Origin: Slackia isoflavoniconvertens
Lineage (GTDB): Bacteria; Actinomycetota; Coriobacteriia; Coriobacteriales; Eggerthellaceae
Length of the DNA stretch: 64,000 bases
Assembly (NCBI RefSeq): GCF_003725955.1
Contig: NZ_QIBZ01000001.1
Span: 174,939 to 238,938 of the forward strand
Reading direction: 5' to 3'
A program made the position numbers and the translations under genes. Shown here in pieces: positions 9,580 through 18,499 of the stretch. The notes beneath the pieces are model-generated. The model saw only the letters and a list, made by a program, of their open reading frames with translations, made no database searches and had not been told where the DNA came from. The stretch's first letter is position 1, and each line of letters starts with the position of its first letter.

Positions 9580-10674
9580 ATGGCTGAGAAAGAAAACCTG
9601 AATATCGACGATGTTGCCGAGCGTTTGGCTGCGGCGCGTGAATACCTGCATATCGAGGACTCCAAAGCCGAGCTCGTCAATCTCGACCATAAGGCTGCGC
9701 AGCCTGGTTTCTGGGATGACGCGGCTGCGGCACAGGAGGTTTCGAAGAAGGCGAGCAATCTGCGCGACACGCTTAATGCGTATGACGTCGCGTGCGGCCT
9801 GCTCGACGATGCGCGTGCTGCCGATGAACTCGCCAGTGAAGACGAAGGCTTCGCCGCCGAGGTTCAAATGTGCCTCTCGCGCCTCGATTCCATGCTCGAT
9901 CAATTCGAAATCGATTCCTGGTTCGCCGACGACCTCGATTCCTCTGACGCCATCGTGTCGGTAAACCCTGGCCAAGGCGGGCTCGAAGCGCAGGACTGGA
10001 CCGACATGCTCTATCGCATGTACTCGCGATACGTCGAGAAAAAGGGATGGAAACTCAAAGTGCTCGATGTGGTGCCGGGCGAGGGCATTGGCCTTGATCG
10101 CGCGGTGTTCCAGGTGGAAGGCAAAAACGCCTATGGCATGCTGCGCAGTGAGCATGGGGTGCACCGACTCGTGCGCATTTCGCCGACCGACATCAAGGGC
10201 CGCCGCCAAACGACGTTCGCCAGTGTGGAGGTCATGCCCGTGATGTCCGACGACATCGAGGTGAATTTGAACCCGAACGACGTGCGCGTCGACGTATACC
10301 GCTCGAGCGGTCCAGGCGGCCAGTGCGTGAACACCACCGATTCGGCCGTGCGACTCACGCATATTCCCACGGGTATCGTCGTTACTTGCCAAAACGAGAA
10401 AAGCCAGCTTATGAACAAGGAATCTGCGTTCAAGGTGCTGCGCGGCAGGTTGTATGAGCTTGAGCGCCAAAAGCGTGATGCCGAACTCGATGCCATTCGT
10501 GGCGAAAAACAGGAAAACGGCTTCGGTAGCCAGATTCGCAACTACGTGCTCTATCCGTATCAGCTTGTGAAAGATTTGCGCAGCGGCGTCGAAACGAGCA
10601 ACGTCGATGCTGTGCTTGACGGCGATATCGATGAATTCGTTGTGGGCTATCATCGTTGGCGCGTATCCCAATAG
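9580..10674 (+). CDS. prfB: peptide chain release factor 2 with SPT tripeptide
   Basis: Class I release factor expected to read UAA and UGA. The catalytic GGQ is at residues 246-248 in SGPGGQCVN. The codon-recognition loop reads HRLVRI-SPT-DIKGRRQT at residues 201-203, whereas RF2 normally has SPF; the third position carries the threonine that RF1 has in PxT. The 364-residue length and the rest of the sequence (SGVETSN, FVVGYHRW) are RF2-like, so RF2 identity is safe. No in-frame UGA or CUUUGA slippery site exists near codon 25, so the classical autoregulatory frameshift is absent. The ribosome site before ATG 9580 is weak. Confidence 0.93.
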   Translation: MAEKENLNIDDVAERLAAAREYLHIEDSKAELVNLDHKAAQPGFWDDAAAAQEVSKKASNLRDTLNAYDVACGLLDDARAADELASEDEGFAAEVQMCLSRLDSMLDQFEIDSWFADDLDSSDAIVSVNPGQGGLEAQDWTDMLYRMYSRYVEKKGWKLKVLDVVPGEGIGLDRAVFQVEGKNAYGMLRSEHGVHRLVRISPTDIKGRRQTTFASVEVMPVMSDDIEVNLNPNDVRVDVYRSSGPGGQCVNTTDSAVRLTHIPTGIVVTCQNEKSQLMNKESAFKVLRGRLYELERQKRDAELDAIRGEKQENGFGSQIRNYVLYPYQLVKDLRSGVETSNVDAVLDGDIDEFVVGYHRWRVSQ

Positions 10675-10720
10675 CCCGAAACGCGAATTTGCGATACGAT
10701 GCAATCAATTGCGTGATGAG

Positions 10721-10749
10721 GCGTCCCGCGCATGCGGGGCGCTTTTTTC
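10721..10749 (+). terminator. intrinsic terminator of prfB
   Basis: GCGTCCCGC-GCAT-GCGGGGCGC (one wobble) followed by TTTTTTCTT forms a strong 9-bp GC stem with a T-run. It ends 23 bases before the transketolase start. Confidence 0.8.
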
Positions 10750-10771
10750 TTGAACGACAGAAAGGGGCGTC

Positions 10772-11605
10772 GTGAATCTCGAAGAGCTGAAGAGCATGGC
10801 CGGCGATATCCGCGTCGATATCGTGAAAATGGTGGCCGAAGCGGGAAGCGGGCATCCGGGTGGCTCGCTTTCGGCGGCAGACATTATGTGTGCGTTGTAT
10901 TTCGGGGGCGTGCTCAAGCACGATGCGGAAAATCCGAAGGCCGAAGACCGTGACCGTTTCCTTCTTTCGAAGGGCCATGCGGCACCGGCGCTTTACGCCA
11001 CGCTTGCCGAGGCTGGCTACTTCCCGAAAGAAGAGCTCGCCACGCTGCGCAAGCTGCACAGCCGCCTTCAGGGTCATCCCGATTGCAGGAAGCTTCCGGG
11101 CGTTGAGGCATCTACGGGCTCGCTCGGCCAGGGCCTCTCTATCGCTGCCGGCATGGCGCTCGGCCTGAAGCTCAACGGTTCTGAGTCTTCGGTGTTCACC
11201 CTTATGGGCGACGGCGAATGCCAAGAGGGCCAGGTGTGGGAAGCTGCGATGTTCGCGGCTCACAAGGGCCTCGATAACTTGGTGGCCATCGTCGATCACA
11301 ACCACCTGCAAATCGACGGCCGCATCGAAACCGTATGCTCGCCGGAAGACTTGGGCGACAAGTTCCGCTCGTTCGGCTGGCAGGTGTTCCAGTGCGACGG
11401 CAACGACATGGAAGCCATTCTCGCCACGCTTGAAAGCGCCAAGGAATCTCGCAGCGGCAAGCCGTGCGTAATCGTCGCCGAAACCACCAAGGGCAAGGGC
11501 GTTTCCTTTATGGAAGACCAGGCTGGCTGGCATGGCAAGGCGCCGAACGCCGAGCAAACCGAGCAGGCCCTCGCCGAACTCACCGCGAACAAGGAGGCTA
11601 AATAA
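10772..11605 (+). CDS. tkt: transketolase, N-terminal (TPP-binding) subunit
   Basis: First half of a split transketolase of the non-oxidative pentose phosphate pathway. GSGHPGGSLSAADIM (residues 27-41) and the TPP/metal motif GDGECQEGQVWEAAMFAAHKG (around 150) are present, then NHLQIDG. The GTG start has AAAGGGG upstream; 277 residues matches the usual length of separate TktA N-subunits in Gram-positive anaerobes. The stop codon overlaps the start of the C-terminal subunit (TAATG), so translation is coupled and stoichiometric. The split is natural, not a frameshift: each half starts and ends at its domain boundary. Confidence 0.94.
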   Translation: MNLEELKSMAGDIRVDIVKMVAEAGSGHPGGSLSAADIMCALYFGGVLKHDAENPKAEDRDRFLLSKGHAAPALYATLAEAGYFPKEELATLRKLHSRLQGHPDCRKLPGVEASTGSLGQGLSIAAGMALGLKLNGSESSVFTLMGDGECQEGQVWEAAMFAAHKGLDNLVAIVDHNHLQIDGRIETVCSPEDLGDKFRSFGWQVFQCDGNDMEAILATLESAKESRSGKPCVIVAETTKGKGVSFMEDQAGWHGKAPNAEQTEQALAELTANKEAK

Positions 11606-12546
11606 TGGCTGCAGAGAAAAAAGCAACCCGCGCCGCCTACGGTGAGACGCTGGTCGAATTGGTGGAACAGGGTATCGACGTCGTAGCCGTCGAGGCCGAC
11701 CTTTCTGGTTCCACCACCACCAAAAAGCTGGGCGCTGCGCATCCCGAGCGCCTAGTGAACGTTGGCATCGCCGAACAAGATATGGTTGGCGTGGCCGCTG
11801 GTCTCTCGCTCACGGGCCACACCGCATTCACTGGCTCGTTCGCCGTGTTCGGCACCGGCCGTGTGTATGATCAAATTCGCAACACCGTGTGCTATGCGAA
11901 TCTGAACGTGAAAATCGCCCCTACGCATGCCGGCATTTCCGTAGGCCCCGACGGCGGCAGCCATCAGATGGTCGAAGATATCGCCCTTATGCGCGTGCTG
12001 CCGAACATGCGCGTTCTCGTTCCCGCCGACTACTACGCTGCGAAGGCCGCCATTAAGCTGGCCGCCGAAACGCCGGGCCCCGTGTATGTGCGCATGGGCC
12101 GCGCATCGGTGCCGTGCGTCTATGAGCCGGGCAAAGAGCTCGAGATGGGTCGCGCATACGTGCTTCGCGAGGGCAGCGATGTTTCCATCGTCGCCTGCGG
12201 CGTCGAAATCGATGAGGCCCTGAAGGCCGCCGAGTTGCTGGCCGCTGAAGGCATTTCCGCAGAGGTTATCGACGCATTCTGCGTGAAGCCGCTCGACGAA
12301 GACACCATTTTGGCGTCGGTCGAGAAGACGGGCTGCATCGTGACCGCTGAAGAGCACTCCGTTATCGGCGGCCTTGGTGGCGCCGTGGCGGAATGCCTGG
12401 CCGCAAAGCATCCCGCTCCGCTCGAGCGCGTGGGCATGCAGGATTGCTTCGGCACGTCGGCAAGCTACGAGGAACTGCTCGTGGAATTCCACATGGATGC
12501 CGCCGCTATCGCCGAGGCGGCCAAAAAGGTTATCTCTCGCAAATAG
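11605..12546 (+). CDS. tkt: transketolase, C-terminal (pyrimidine-binding) subunit
   Basis: Second half of the split transketolase (313 residues). It holds the Pyr domain with VNVGIAEQDMVGVAAGL (the glutamate that activates TPP) and FGTGRVYDQIRN, followed by the regulatory C-terminal domain (CIVTAEEHSVIGGLGGAVAE). It must pair with the preceding subunit to form the active site. It is translationally coupled through TAATG and followed 24 bases on by a strong terminator, so the two genes form a closed unit. Confidence 0.94.
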   Translation: MAAEKKATRAAYGETLVELVEQGIDVVAVEADLSGSTTTKKLGAAHPERLVNVGIAEQDMVGVAAGLSLTGHTAFTGSFAVFGTGRVYDQIRNTVCYANLNVKIAPTHAGISVGPDGGSHQMVEDIALMRVLPNMRVLVPADYYAAKAAIKLAAETPGPVYVRMGRASVPCVYEPGKELEMGRAYVLREGSDVSIVACGVEIDEALKAAELLAAEGISAEVIDAFCVKPLDEDTILASVEKTGCIVTAEEHSVIGGLGGAVAECLAAKHPAPLERVGMQDCFGTSASYEELLVEFHMDAAAIAEAAKKVISRK

Positions 12547-12570
12547 CGCGTTAGAGCGTCGCTTGTTCAA

Positions 12571-12600
12571 GGCCGGGTTTATGCCCGGCCTTTTCTTTTA
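12571..12600 (+). terminator. intrinsic terminator of the transketolase unit
   Basis: GGCCGGG-TTTATG-CCCGGCC, then TTTTCTTTT: a perfect 7-bp GC stem with a strong T-run. Confidence 0.88.
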
Positions 12601-12607
12601 AAAATGG

Positions 12608-12660
12608 AACGCAGCCAGGCGAGCGCATAGTGAGCGCAGCGAACGGTAGCGAGCCGTGGT
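12608..12660 (+). repeat. dispersed intergenic repeat, core copy A
   Basis: The stretch AACGCAGCCAGGCGAGCGCA and the following TAGTGAGC...GAACGGTAGCGAGCCGTGGT match 50378-50432 over about 55 bases, with one small indel near 12635 and a few substitutions. A short hairpin (CCCGAGG/CCTCGGG) follows directly. Unlike the copies at 43 and 50 kb, no long flanking arms are evident. Confidence 0.6.
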
Positions 12661-12780
12661 CCCGAGGAACCCCTCGGGGCGGCCGGCGAGTTTCTTGGGT
12701 GCGGCGCTCCGCTGTGCTTTTCAGGCTCTATTCAGTGCAGTGTTTGTTTCGTAGCGAAGCGAGCAGGGATTTGCGTATCT

Positions 12781-12789
12781 TGGTAGAAT
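12781..12789 (+). promoter_or_regulatory. extended -10 promoter element of ftsEX
   Basis: TGGTAGAAT lies 44 bases before the ftsE GTG start. No good -35 is visible at 17 bases, as is usual for extended -10 promoters. The identical 9-mer occurs before the cobalamin riboswitch. Confidence 0.5.
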
Positions 12790-12832
12790 AAGCGGATTGA
12801 GTCCAGTAACCATTATTTGAACGGAGCACTCT

Positions 12833-13840
12833 GTGACGAACACCAATGACGCGCGACGTCGCGATCCCCTCGAAGCGGGGGCTACGTCGCGGGTGACGCC
12901 GCCTGTGGGCCGCCATGCCGCCCATGCAGGCTCCAACGTCGCTCAATCCGCGGGCGCCACTTCGGCAAACCGCGCTGTGAGCCCCCAGGCAACTGGCGCG
13001 CTCCCCGCAATGAACAAACTTGCACCCGGCCACGCTGGCCGCGGTCACCATGCTCCCGCCCAGCCGGCCATTCGTTCCGACTTGTCGGCGGCGCTTCCTT
13101 CTCTTTCGCTTGAAGACGCGCAGCAGTCCCAGCCCATGGGTGCGCCTGTCATCACCTTCGATCATGTGACGAAGGTCTACCAGGCGCAGCCGAACAAGCC
13201 TTCGCTGCACGATATCTCCCTGCAAATCTATGCGGGCGAGTTCGTCTTCCTCGTTGGCCATTCGGGTTCGGGTAAGTCTACCTTCATCAAGCTCATTACC
13301 CGCGAGCTCAAGCCGTCGAGCGGCCATATTTATGTTGCCGATGAAGATCTTACGACCATGCGCGACTGGCGCGTGCCCTATCTTCGCCGCAACATTGGCT
13401 GCGTTTTCCAAGACTTCAAATTGCTGCCGAACAAAACCGTTTTCGAGAACGTTTCGTTCGCGCTCGAGGTTATCGGCAAGAGCCGCCACGTGATTAAGAC
13501 TCAGGTTCCCGAGGTTTTGCGCCTGGTTGGCCTGCAAGACAAGCTTAACAAGCGTCCCGATCAGCTTTCTGGTGGCGAGCAGCAGCGTGTTTCCATTGCG
13601 CGCGCCATCGTGAATCGTCCGCCGCTTCTGGTGTGCGACGAGCCCACGGGCAACCTCGACCCGCAAACTTCGCGCGGCATTATGGATCTGCTCGAGCGCA
13701 TTAATCGCACCGGTACCACGGTGCTCGTGGCAACGCACGACCGCGAAATGGTCGACAACATGCGTCGTCGCGTTATTGCTCTCGACAACGGCCAGTTGAC
13801 CCGCGACCAAGATAGGGGTGTGTACGGTTTCGATGTCTAG
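12833..13840 (+). CDS. ftsE: cell-division ATP-binding protein FtsE with long N-terminal extension
   Basis: ATPase of the FtsEX divisome complex, which in other bacteria gates a peptidoglycan hydrolase. The ABC domain starts at residue 107 ([10 protein letters not shown]), with Walker [10 protein letters not shown] near 143, signature LSGGEQQR near 245 and Walker [13 protein letters not shown] near 264. At 335 residues it is about 100 longer than usual. The extra N-terminus is Ala/Pro/Gly/His-rich and probably disordered. The GTG at 12833 is kept because GGAG lies at good spacing, while the first Met near the domain (MGAP) has no ribosome site. It overlaps ftsX by 8 bases. Confidence 0.92.
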   Translation: MTNTNDARRRDPLEAGATSRVTPPVGRHAAHAGSNVAQSAGATSANRAVSPQATGALPAMNKLAPGHAGRGHHAPAQPAIRSDLSAALPSLSLEDAQQSQPMGAPVITFDHVTKVYQAQPNKPSLHDISLQIYAGEFVFLVGHSGSGKSTFIKLITRELKPSSGHIYVADEDLTTMRDWRVPYLRRNIGCVFQDFKLLPNKTVFENVSFALEVIGKSRHVIKTQVPEVLRLVGLQDKLNKRPDQLSGGEQQRVSIARAIVNRPPLLVCDEPTGNLDPQTSRGIMDLLERINRTGTTVLVATHDREMVDNMRRRVIALDNGQLTRDQDRGVYGFDV

Positions 13841-14741
13841 TCTTTTCTACTTCTTCAAAGAATCGCTCACGGGCTTTACGCGAAACCTTTCCACGACGCT
13901 CGGTTCGATTATCACGATTTTCCTATCCCTGCTCATCATCGGCATTTTCCTTGTTGGCGGCCTTATCGTCGACAACACGGTGAAGTCGGTGGAAGACAAG
14001 GTTTCTATCACGGCGTATGTGTCCGACGATGCCGAGCAATCCGACATCGATACGGTCATGAAGGCCATCGAGAAGATGGACGGCGTGCAAAGCGTCGGCT
14101 TCACCACGAAAGACGAAGCCCTGCAGAACTTCAGCAACTCTATGAGCTCCAGCGAAATCGTTGACCAGCTCGATGGCATGAATCCTCTGCCGGCTTCCAT
14201 CGACGTCGAGCTCGCCGACCCGCAGATGGTTGAGGGCATCGCCTCTCAAATCGAGGGTAACTCCACGTTCGCGAAAATCGCCGACGAGGAAAACCCCGCC
14301 GACAGCATCAAGTATGGCCAGAGCAGCGTGAAACGCCTGTTCGAGCTCACGAACTACATTCGCTACATCGGCGTCGCGCTCGTTGCCCTGCTCATCTTCA
14401 TTGCGCTGGTGTTCATCAACAACACCATCCGCTTGGCCATTTTGGCACGCCGCAAGGAAATCGCCATCATGCGTCTCGTGGGTGCGAGCAACGGCTTCAT
14501 TCGTGGGCCTTTCCTTATGGAAGGCGCAATGCATGCCGTTATCGGTTCGGCCCTTGCCATTCTGTCCATTGAAATGCTGCGCCGCTTCGCGCTGCCGCAG
14601 GTTTCGAACACTTTGGCATGGCTGCCCATCGATTTGTCCATGACGTCGTATCTCATGATCTACGCCGCGCTTATTGTCGCCGGCTTGGTCATTGCTGGTA
14701 TTGGTTCGCTGTTCGCTATGCGACGCTACTTGAAGGTGTAA
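13833..14741 (+). CDS. ftsX: cell-division protein FtsX (permease-like)
   Basis: Membrane partner of FtsE (302 residues). It has a first transmembrane helix at about residues 22-47, a large extracellular domain (about 50-170, with [30 protein letters not shown]), then three further helices in the FtsX/MacB fold including [30 protein letters not shown]. The extracellular domain is where a hydrolase or adaptor normally docks. The ATG at 13833 overlaps the ftsE stop; a GTG at 13818 is possible but sits on the ribosome site. It is followed 9 bases later by the S41-family gene, which is therefore the likely functional partner. Confidence 0.94.
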   Translation: MSSLFYFFKESLTGFTRNLSTTLGSIITIFLSLLIIGIFLVGGLIVDNTVKSVEDKVSITAYVSDDAEQSDIDTVMKAIEKMDGVQSVGFTTKDEALQNFSNSMSSSEIVDQLDGMNPLPASIDVELADPQMVEGIASQIEGNSTFAKIADEENPADSIKYGQSSVKRLFELTNYIRYIGVALVALLIFIALVFINNTIRLAILARRKEIAIMRLVGASNGFIRGPFLMEGAMHAVIGSALAILSIEMLRRFALPQVSNTLAWLPIDLSMTSYLMIYAALIVAGLVIAGIGSLFAMRRYLKV

Positions 14742-14750
14742 ATAGCCCCC

Positions 14751-16016
14751 ATGTCTATGTCTGTGCGACACCGCAAAGGCCATATCGACGTAACGACCCG
14801 CAACGCGCGCATCATAAAGCAACTCGCTTTATGCATGTGCGCGGTTGCGCTTTTTTGCGCCGGTTTCGTCGTGCGCGGAAACCACGACCTTATGAGTCGT
14901 TTGGGAATTGAAGAGCCGGAAACGAAAGCCGCCGTCCAGGCGGCTTCGGCCGATTCTGGCGAAGTTGCCTCGCGTCTGAACGAGGTTGAAGGCATTTTGG
15001 CGAAATCGAGTCTCGATTCCTACGATACCGATGCCTGCACGTCTGCGGTTTTGGATTCGTTCCTGCAATCCACGAACGACACCTTCACGCGCTACTATTC
15101 CGCTGATCGCTATTCGACCTATGTCGACGTAACGGCGTCGGAGGATTATCCAGGCGTGGGCGTGTTCTTCTCGGAATACAACGGCCAAGCCTATGCGCTC
15201 GATGTGTTTGAGGGCTCTTCGGCGAGCGACGCGGGCGTTTTGCCGGGCGATTTCGTGGTGGCCATCGATGGCGATCGTTCGCAAGAATGGACGTCGACTG
15301 AAGTTATCAATGCCGTGCAGCGCGAGGCTGGCTCGACCGTCGTCATCACGTGGCGTCGGCCTACGTCCCTCGATGCTTCGGGCGGCGATGAATTCACCAC
15401 GACGCTCGTGTGCACCGATTACACTGAGCCGAATGTGACTGCCCAGCTGCAGAACAACGTCGGCTATATCAAACTGCGCCAGTTCACGCAGAACGCCGAT
15501 TCGCTCGTGCGCCAGGCGATAGAAGAGCTCTCTTCGCAAGGGGCTCAGTCGTTCGTGCTCGATTTGCGCGATAATCCTGGTGGCTATTTGAACAAGGCGG
15601 TCGACGTGGCTTCGCTGTTCGTGAAGAGCGGCGTCGTGGTCGAAATCGACACGGTCGACGCCCAAACTACCAAGCAAGTTTCGGGCAATGTGGCAACCGA
15701 TGCGCCGGTCGTCGTTCTCGTGAACGGCAACACCGCAGGTTCCGCCGAGGTTCTCGCGGCTGCGTTGCGCGATTCGAACCGTGCGACGTTGGTGGGCGTC
15801 AATACCATGGGCCGCGGTTCTGTGCAGGTTACTAAGCCGCTTTCGTTCGGCGGCGCGTTGCGCTATACCGCCGCGCGTTACAAGAGTCCTTCGGGGTATA
15901 CGATCGATGGCGTGGGCGTGTCGCCTGACGTGGTGATTTCCTTGCGCGAGGGATCGTCGGTCGATAATCAGAAGGAAATCGCCATCGAGACGGCTGGCTC
16001 GCTCGTTGTCGACTAG
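14751..16016 (+). CDS. S41-family (CtpA-like) PDZ protein lacking the catalytic Ser-Lys dyad
   Basis: Membrane-anchored protein of 421 residues. It has a signal anchor at about 25-45, then a PDZ domain at about 120-210 (YPGVGVFFSEY, ASDAGVLPGDFVVAIDG) and an S41 tail-specific protease fold (SFVLDLRDNPGGYLNKAVDVASLFV). In active CtpA/Prc enzymes the nucleophile sits in TASASE and the lysine in GKGSVQ. Here these read NTAGSAE, with Gly330 at the serine position, and TMGRGSVQ, with Arg355 for lysine. Spacing is conserved, so the alignment is ungapped. It is probably a pseudo-protease acting as a scaffold in the FtsEX complex. ftsE-ftsX-ctpB is also the gene order in Bacillus subtilis. Residue S331 next to the lost position might still give some activity. 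Confidence 0.85.
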   Translation: MSMSVRHRKGHIDVTTRNARIIKQLALCMCAVALFCAGFVVRGNHDLMSRLGIEEPETKAAVQAASADSGEVASRLNEVEGILAKSSLDSYDTDACTSAVLDSFLQSTNDTFTRYYSADRYSTYVDVTASEDYPGVGVFFSEYNGQAYALDVFEGSSASDAGVLPGDFVVAIDGDRSQEWTSTEVINAVQREAGSTVVITWRRPTSLDASGGDEFTTTLVCTDYTEPNVTAQLQNNVGYIKLRQFTQNADSLVRQAIEELSSQGAQSFVLDLRDNPGGYLNKAVDVASLFVKSGVVVEIDTVDAQTTKQVSGNVATDAPVVVLVNGNTAGSAEVLAAALRDSNRATLVGVNTMGRGSVQVTKPLSFGGALRYTAARYKSPSGYTIDGVGVSPDVVISLREGSSVDNQKEIAIETAGSLVVD

Positions 16017-16047
16017 GACAGGCGCTGTATTTACATATGATTGCCTC

Positions 16048-16092
16048 CAAGCCGAGGTTGCGACGTTGTTCGTGACCTCGGCTTGTTGTTTC
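16048..16092 (+). terminator. intrinsic terminator of the ftsEX operon
   Basis: CAAGCCGAGGT (16048-16058) pairs with ACCTCGGCTTG (16075-16085) around a 16-base loop and is followed by TTGTTTC. The remaining 200 bases before rnr show nothing further. Confidence 0.7.
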
Positions 16093-16300
16093 GTTGTGTA
16101 GGTTTGCCTTTGGCGGGACTCATGCCTCCTCGGCGCTTCATGGGTTTTTGCGGTTACGGTTCGCTTTCGACTCTTCCCTCTTGCTGAGTTCTATGCGAAA
16201 GTAATCTCGTTTTTGCTTATGCCTCGACAAACTGCGAACTTCGGTGGGCTTCGCAGCTGCTTCTTTTACTCATATTCCATTTGACCTATGAAGGGATGCT

Positions 16301-18457
16301 ATGTCTCGTTCACGTACAAGAAAAAGCTCTGCCCGCCGCACCCCGCGCATTTTGCCGCAAGGCGTTCTGAAGATGTCGGGCGCTGGGTACGGTTTTGTGC
16401 AGACTTCTGAAGGGGAGTTTTTTATTCCCGCCTCTAAAACGGCCGACGCTTTCGATGGCGATGTGGTGGAGGTTGCTCGCATTCACGATGGCGAACGCGA
16501 GGGCGGCTTTGAAGACAGGCTTCGAGGGCGCGTGGTTCGCGTGGTTGGCCGTGCTCACGAAACGGTTGTCGGGCGATATGAAATCGCCGAACCCTTTGGG
16601 GTCGTTGTTCCTGAAGACCCCCGCATCAAGCATGACATCTTCACCTTGCGCAGCGATGCTCCTCATGTGAAAGATGGCGACATCGTGCGCGTGCGCATGA
16701 CCTCGTTCCCGTCGCGGCGAGAGCCCGCGCAGGGCGTGGTCGAGGAAGTGCTTGGGCATGAAGGCCAGCCTGGGGCCGATGTCGAGCTCATTATTGCTCG
16801 CCATAAGCTGGCAACATCGTTTTCGGCAACATCGCTTGCCGAAGTTGAAGGCGCTGCCGTCGATGCCGACGCCGCTTTCAACAGCGGACGCTATGTCGAT
16901 TTGAGAAGCGAGCTCGCGTTTACGGTCGACCCCGATGATGCAAAAGATTTCGACGATGCCGTAAGCGCGGCGTGCGTTTGGCTTGATGGCCCCGCAATGC
17001 TTCGCAGTGCCCATAGGGCGCTTGCCGCCAAGAAGGAGGGCAGCTCCGAGCCGGGCATTGCCTGCGCGGCAGACGATGCTTCTTCGGCTGCAGGCGCGCG
17101 GTTCTTCATTCTGGGCGTTCATATTGCCGATGTATCGCACTACGTTCCTTGGAATTCTCAGGTCGACTTCGAGGCTCGCGAACGCGCGACGAGCGTGTAT
17201 TTGGTCGATCGCGTGCTGCCCATGCTTCCCGAGGCGCTTTCGAACGATGTGTGCTCGCTGCGGCCACATGAAGAACGCCGCGCGATGAGCGTCGAGATGC
17301 TCATCGATGAAAAGGGCTTTGTTCGGGATGCGCGCATAACCCCGTCGGTCATCAAGTCGAAAGCGCGGCTTACGTATGGTGCCGTGCAAGTTTCCATTGA
17401 CGCTTTGCAGGCTGGCGATTTTCAGGCGGCGGTTGCGGCCCTGCGGCCTATGGCTGGCGCGTTTGCCGAAGACATCGCGCAATCGATTGGCGTTCTGCAT
17501 GAAATCGCTCAGGCACTCCATGCCAATCGCGTGCGTCGTGGAGGCATGGATTTTGAGAGTGAAGAGGCCAAGGTCCGCCTGAACGATGAAGGCGTGCCCG
17601 TCAGCGTGTCTATTCGTCGCAAAACCGATGCGACGGCGCTTGTCGAAGAGGCCATGATCGCCGCCAATGAGGCGGTTGCTCGATATTTGCGCGATGCGGG
17701 AATTCCGTCGATTTTTCGCGTGCATGAGCCGCCTTCGTCGGGCGATTTGGCAGAACTCGTGCCAATTCTTCAGGAATTTGGCTACGACAGGCATGTATCG
17801 CTTGCGAATTTCAAGGCGGGCGATCCGTTCGCCATCCAGCAGGTGCTCTCGTTCGCGCGTGGGCGCAGCGAGGAATTCCTCGTGTCGTCGCTTGTGGTGC
17901 GCGCAATGAAGCGCGCGGTGTACGTTGATTCGTGCGAGGGGCACTTCGGGCTCGCGAGCACGGCATACACGCATTTCACGAGCCCCATTCGCCGCTATCC
18001 CGACCTTATGGTGCATCGCATGCTGAAAGTGGCGCTTTTCGGCCGCACGGGTGAGACCTCGGCTTTGGAATCGGCCCTGGCGCGCATTGCCGACCATGCA
18101 TCGACCGCGGAACGCACCGCCGAAGAAGCCGCGCGCGAATCTCAGGAGCTCAAGCTGTTCGAGCTGCTCGAGCAGCGCATTGGCGATGAGGTCGATGGCA
18201 TGATTTCGGGCGTTATGGCCCAGGGCTTCTTCGTGCGCCTGGCCGATACGTGCGAAGGCTTCGTTTCGCTGCGTGATACGGGGGAATACTTTGTGCTCGA
18301 TGCGGCGCGACGCGTGCTGTTCGGCTCCGATTCGGGCGTGGTCTATCGCTTGGGCACGAAGGTGCGCGTGCGCATTTCGTCGGTGTACCCCTATGCTCGC
18401 CGCGCCGACTTCGACCTTGTGCGCCGCATCGGCCCCAGGCTCGTCGCCCGAAAGTAA
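16301..18457 (+). CDS. rnr: ribonuclease R
   Basis: Processive 3'-5' exoribonuclease that digests structured RNA and works with tmRNA-SmpB in quality control. Its position 3.5 kb before smpB and 4.9 kb before ssrA fits that role. OB/cold-shock domains occupy about residues 20-180. The RNB catalytic domain carries TVDPDDAKDFDDAV (metal-binding aspartates) and ILGVHIADVSHYV, and RRYPDLMVHRML is near 560. A C-terminal S1 domain follows (DEVDGMISGVMAQGFFVRL). An unusual insert of about 40 residues, rich in Ala and Ser, separates the catalytic aspartates from the IADVSHYV strand (about residues 223-265). The ATG at 16301 has GAAGGGATG upstream. Confidence 0.95.
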   Translation: MSRSRTRKSSARRTPRILPQGVLKMSGAGYGFVQTSEGEFFIPASKTADAFDGDVVEVARIHDGEREGGFEDRLRGRVVRVVGRAHETVVGRYEIAEPFGVVVPEDPRIKHDIFTLRSDAPHVKDGDIVRVRMTSFPSRREPAQGVVEEVLGHEGQPGADVELIIARHKLATSFSATSLAEVEGAAVDADAAFNSGRYVDLRSELAFTVDPDDAKDFDDAVSAACVWLDGPAMLRSAHRALAAKKEGSSEPGIACAADDASSAAGARFFILGVHIADVSHYVPWNSQVDFEARERATSVYLVDRVLPMLPEALSNDVCSLRPHEERRAMSVEMLIDEKGFVRDARITPSVIKSKARLTYGAVQVSIDALQAGDFQAAVAALRPMAGAFAEDIAQSIGVLHEIAQALHANRVRRGGMDFESEEAKVRLNDEGVPVSVSIRRKTDATALVEEAMIAANEAVARYLRDAGIPSIFRVHEPPSSGDLAELVPILQEFGYDRHVSLANFKAGDPFAIQQVLSFARGRSEEFLVSSLVVRAMKRAVYVDSCEGHFGLASTAYTHFTSPIRRYPDLMVHRMLKVALFGRTGETSALESALARIADHASTAERTAEEAARESQELKLFELLEQRIGDEVDGMISGVMAQGFFVRLADTCEGFVSLRDTGEYFVLDAARRVLFGSDSGVVYRLGTKVRVRISSVYPYARRADFDLVRRIGPRLVARK

Positions 18458-18499
18458 TGCGCTGTTTCTGGCGCGCCTTTTCTCTTCGCGGCGTCGCGG

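Noticed and set aside
10772..12546. Transketolase broken by a frameshift
   Set aside because: Each half has its own start and ribosome site and ends at the domain border; split transketolases are normal in many anaerobes.
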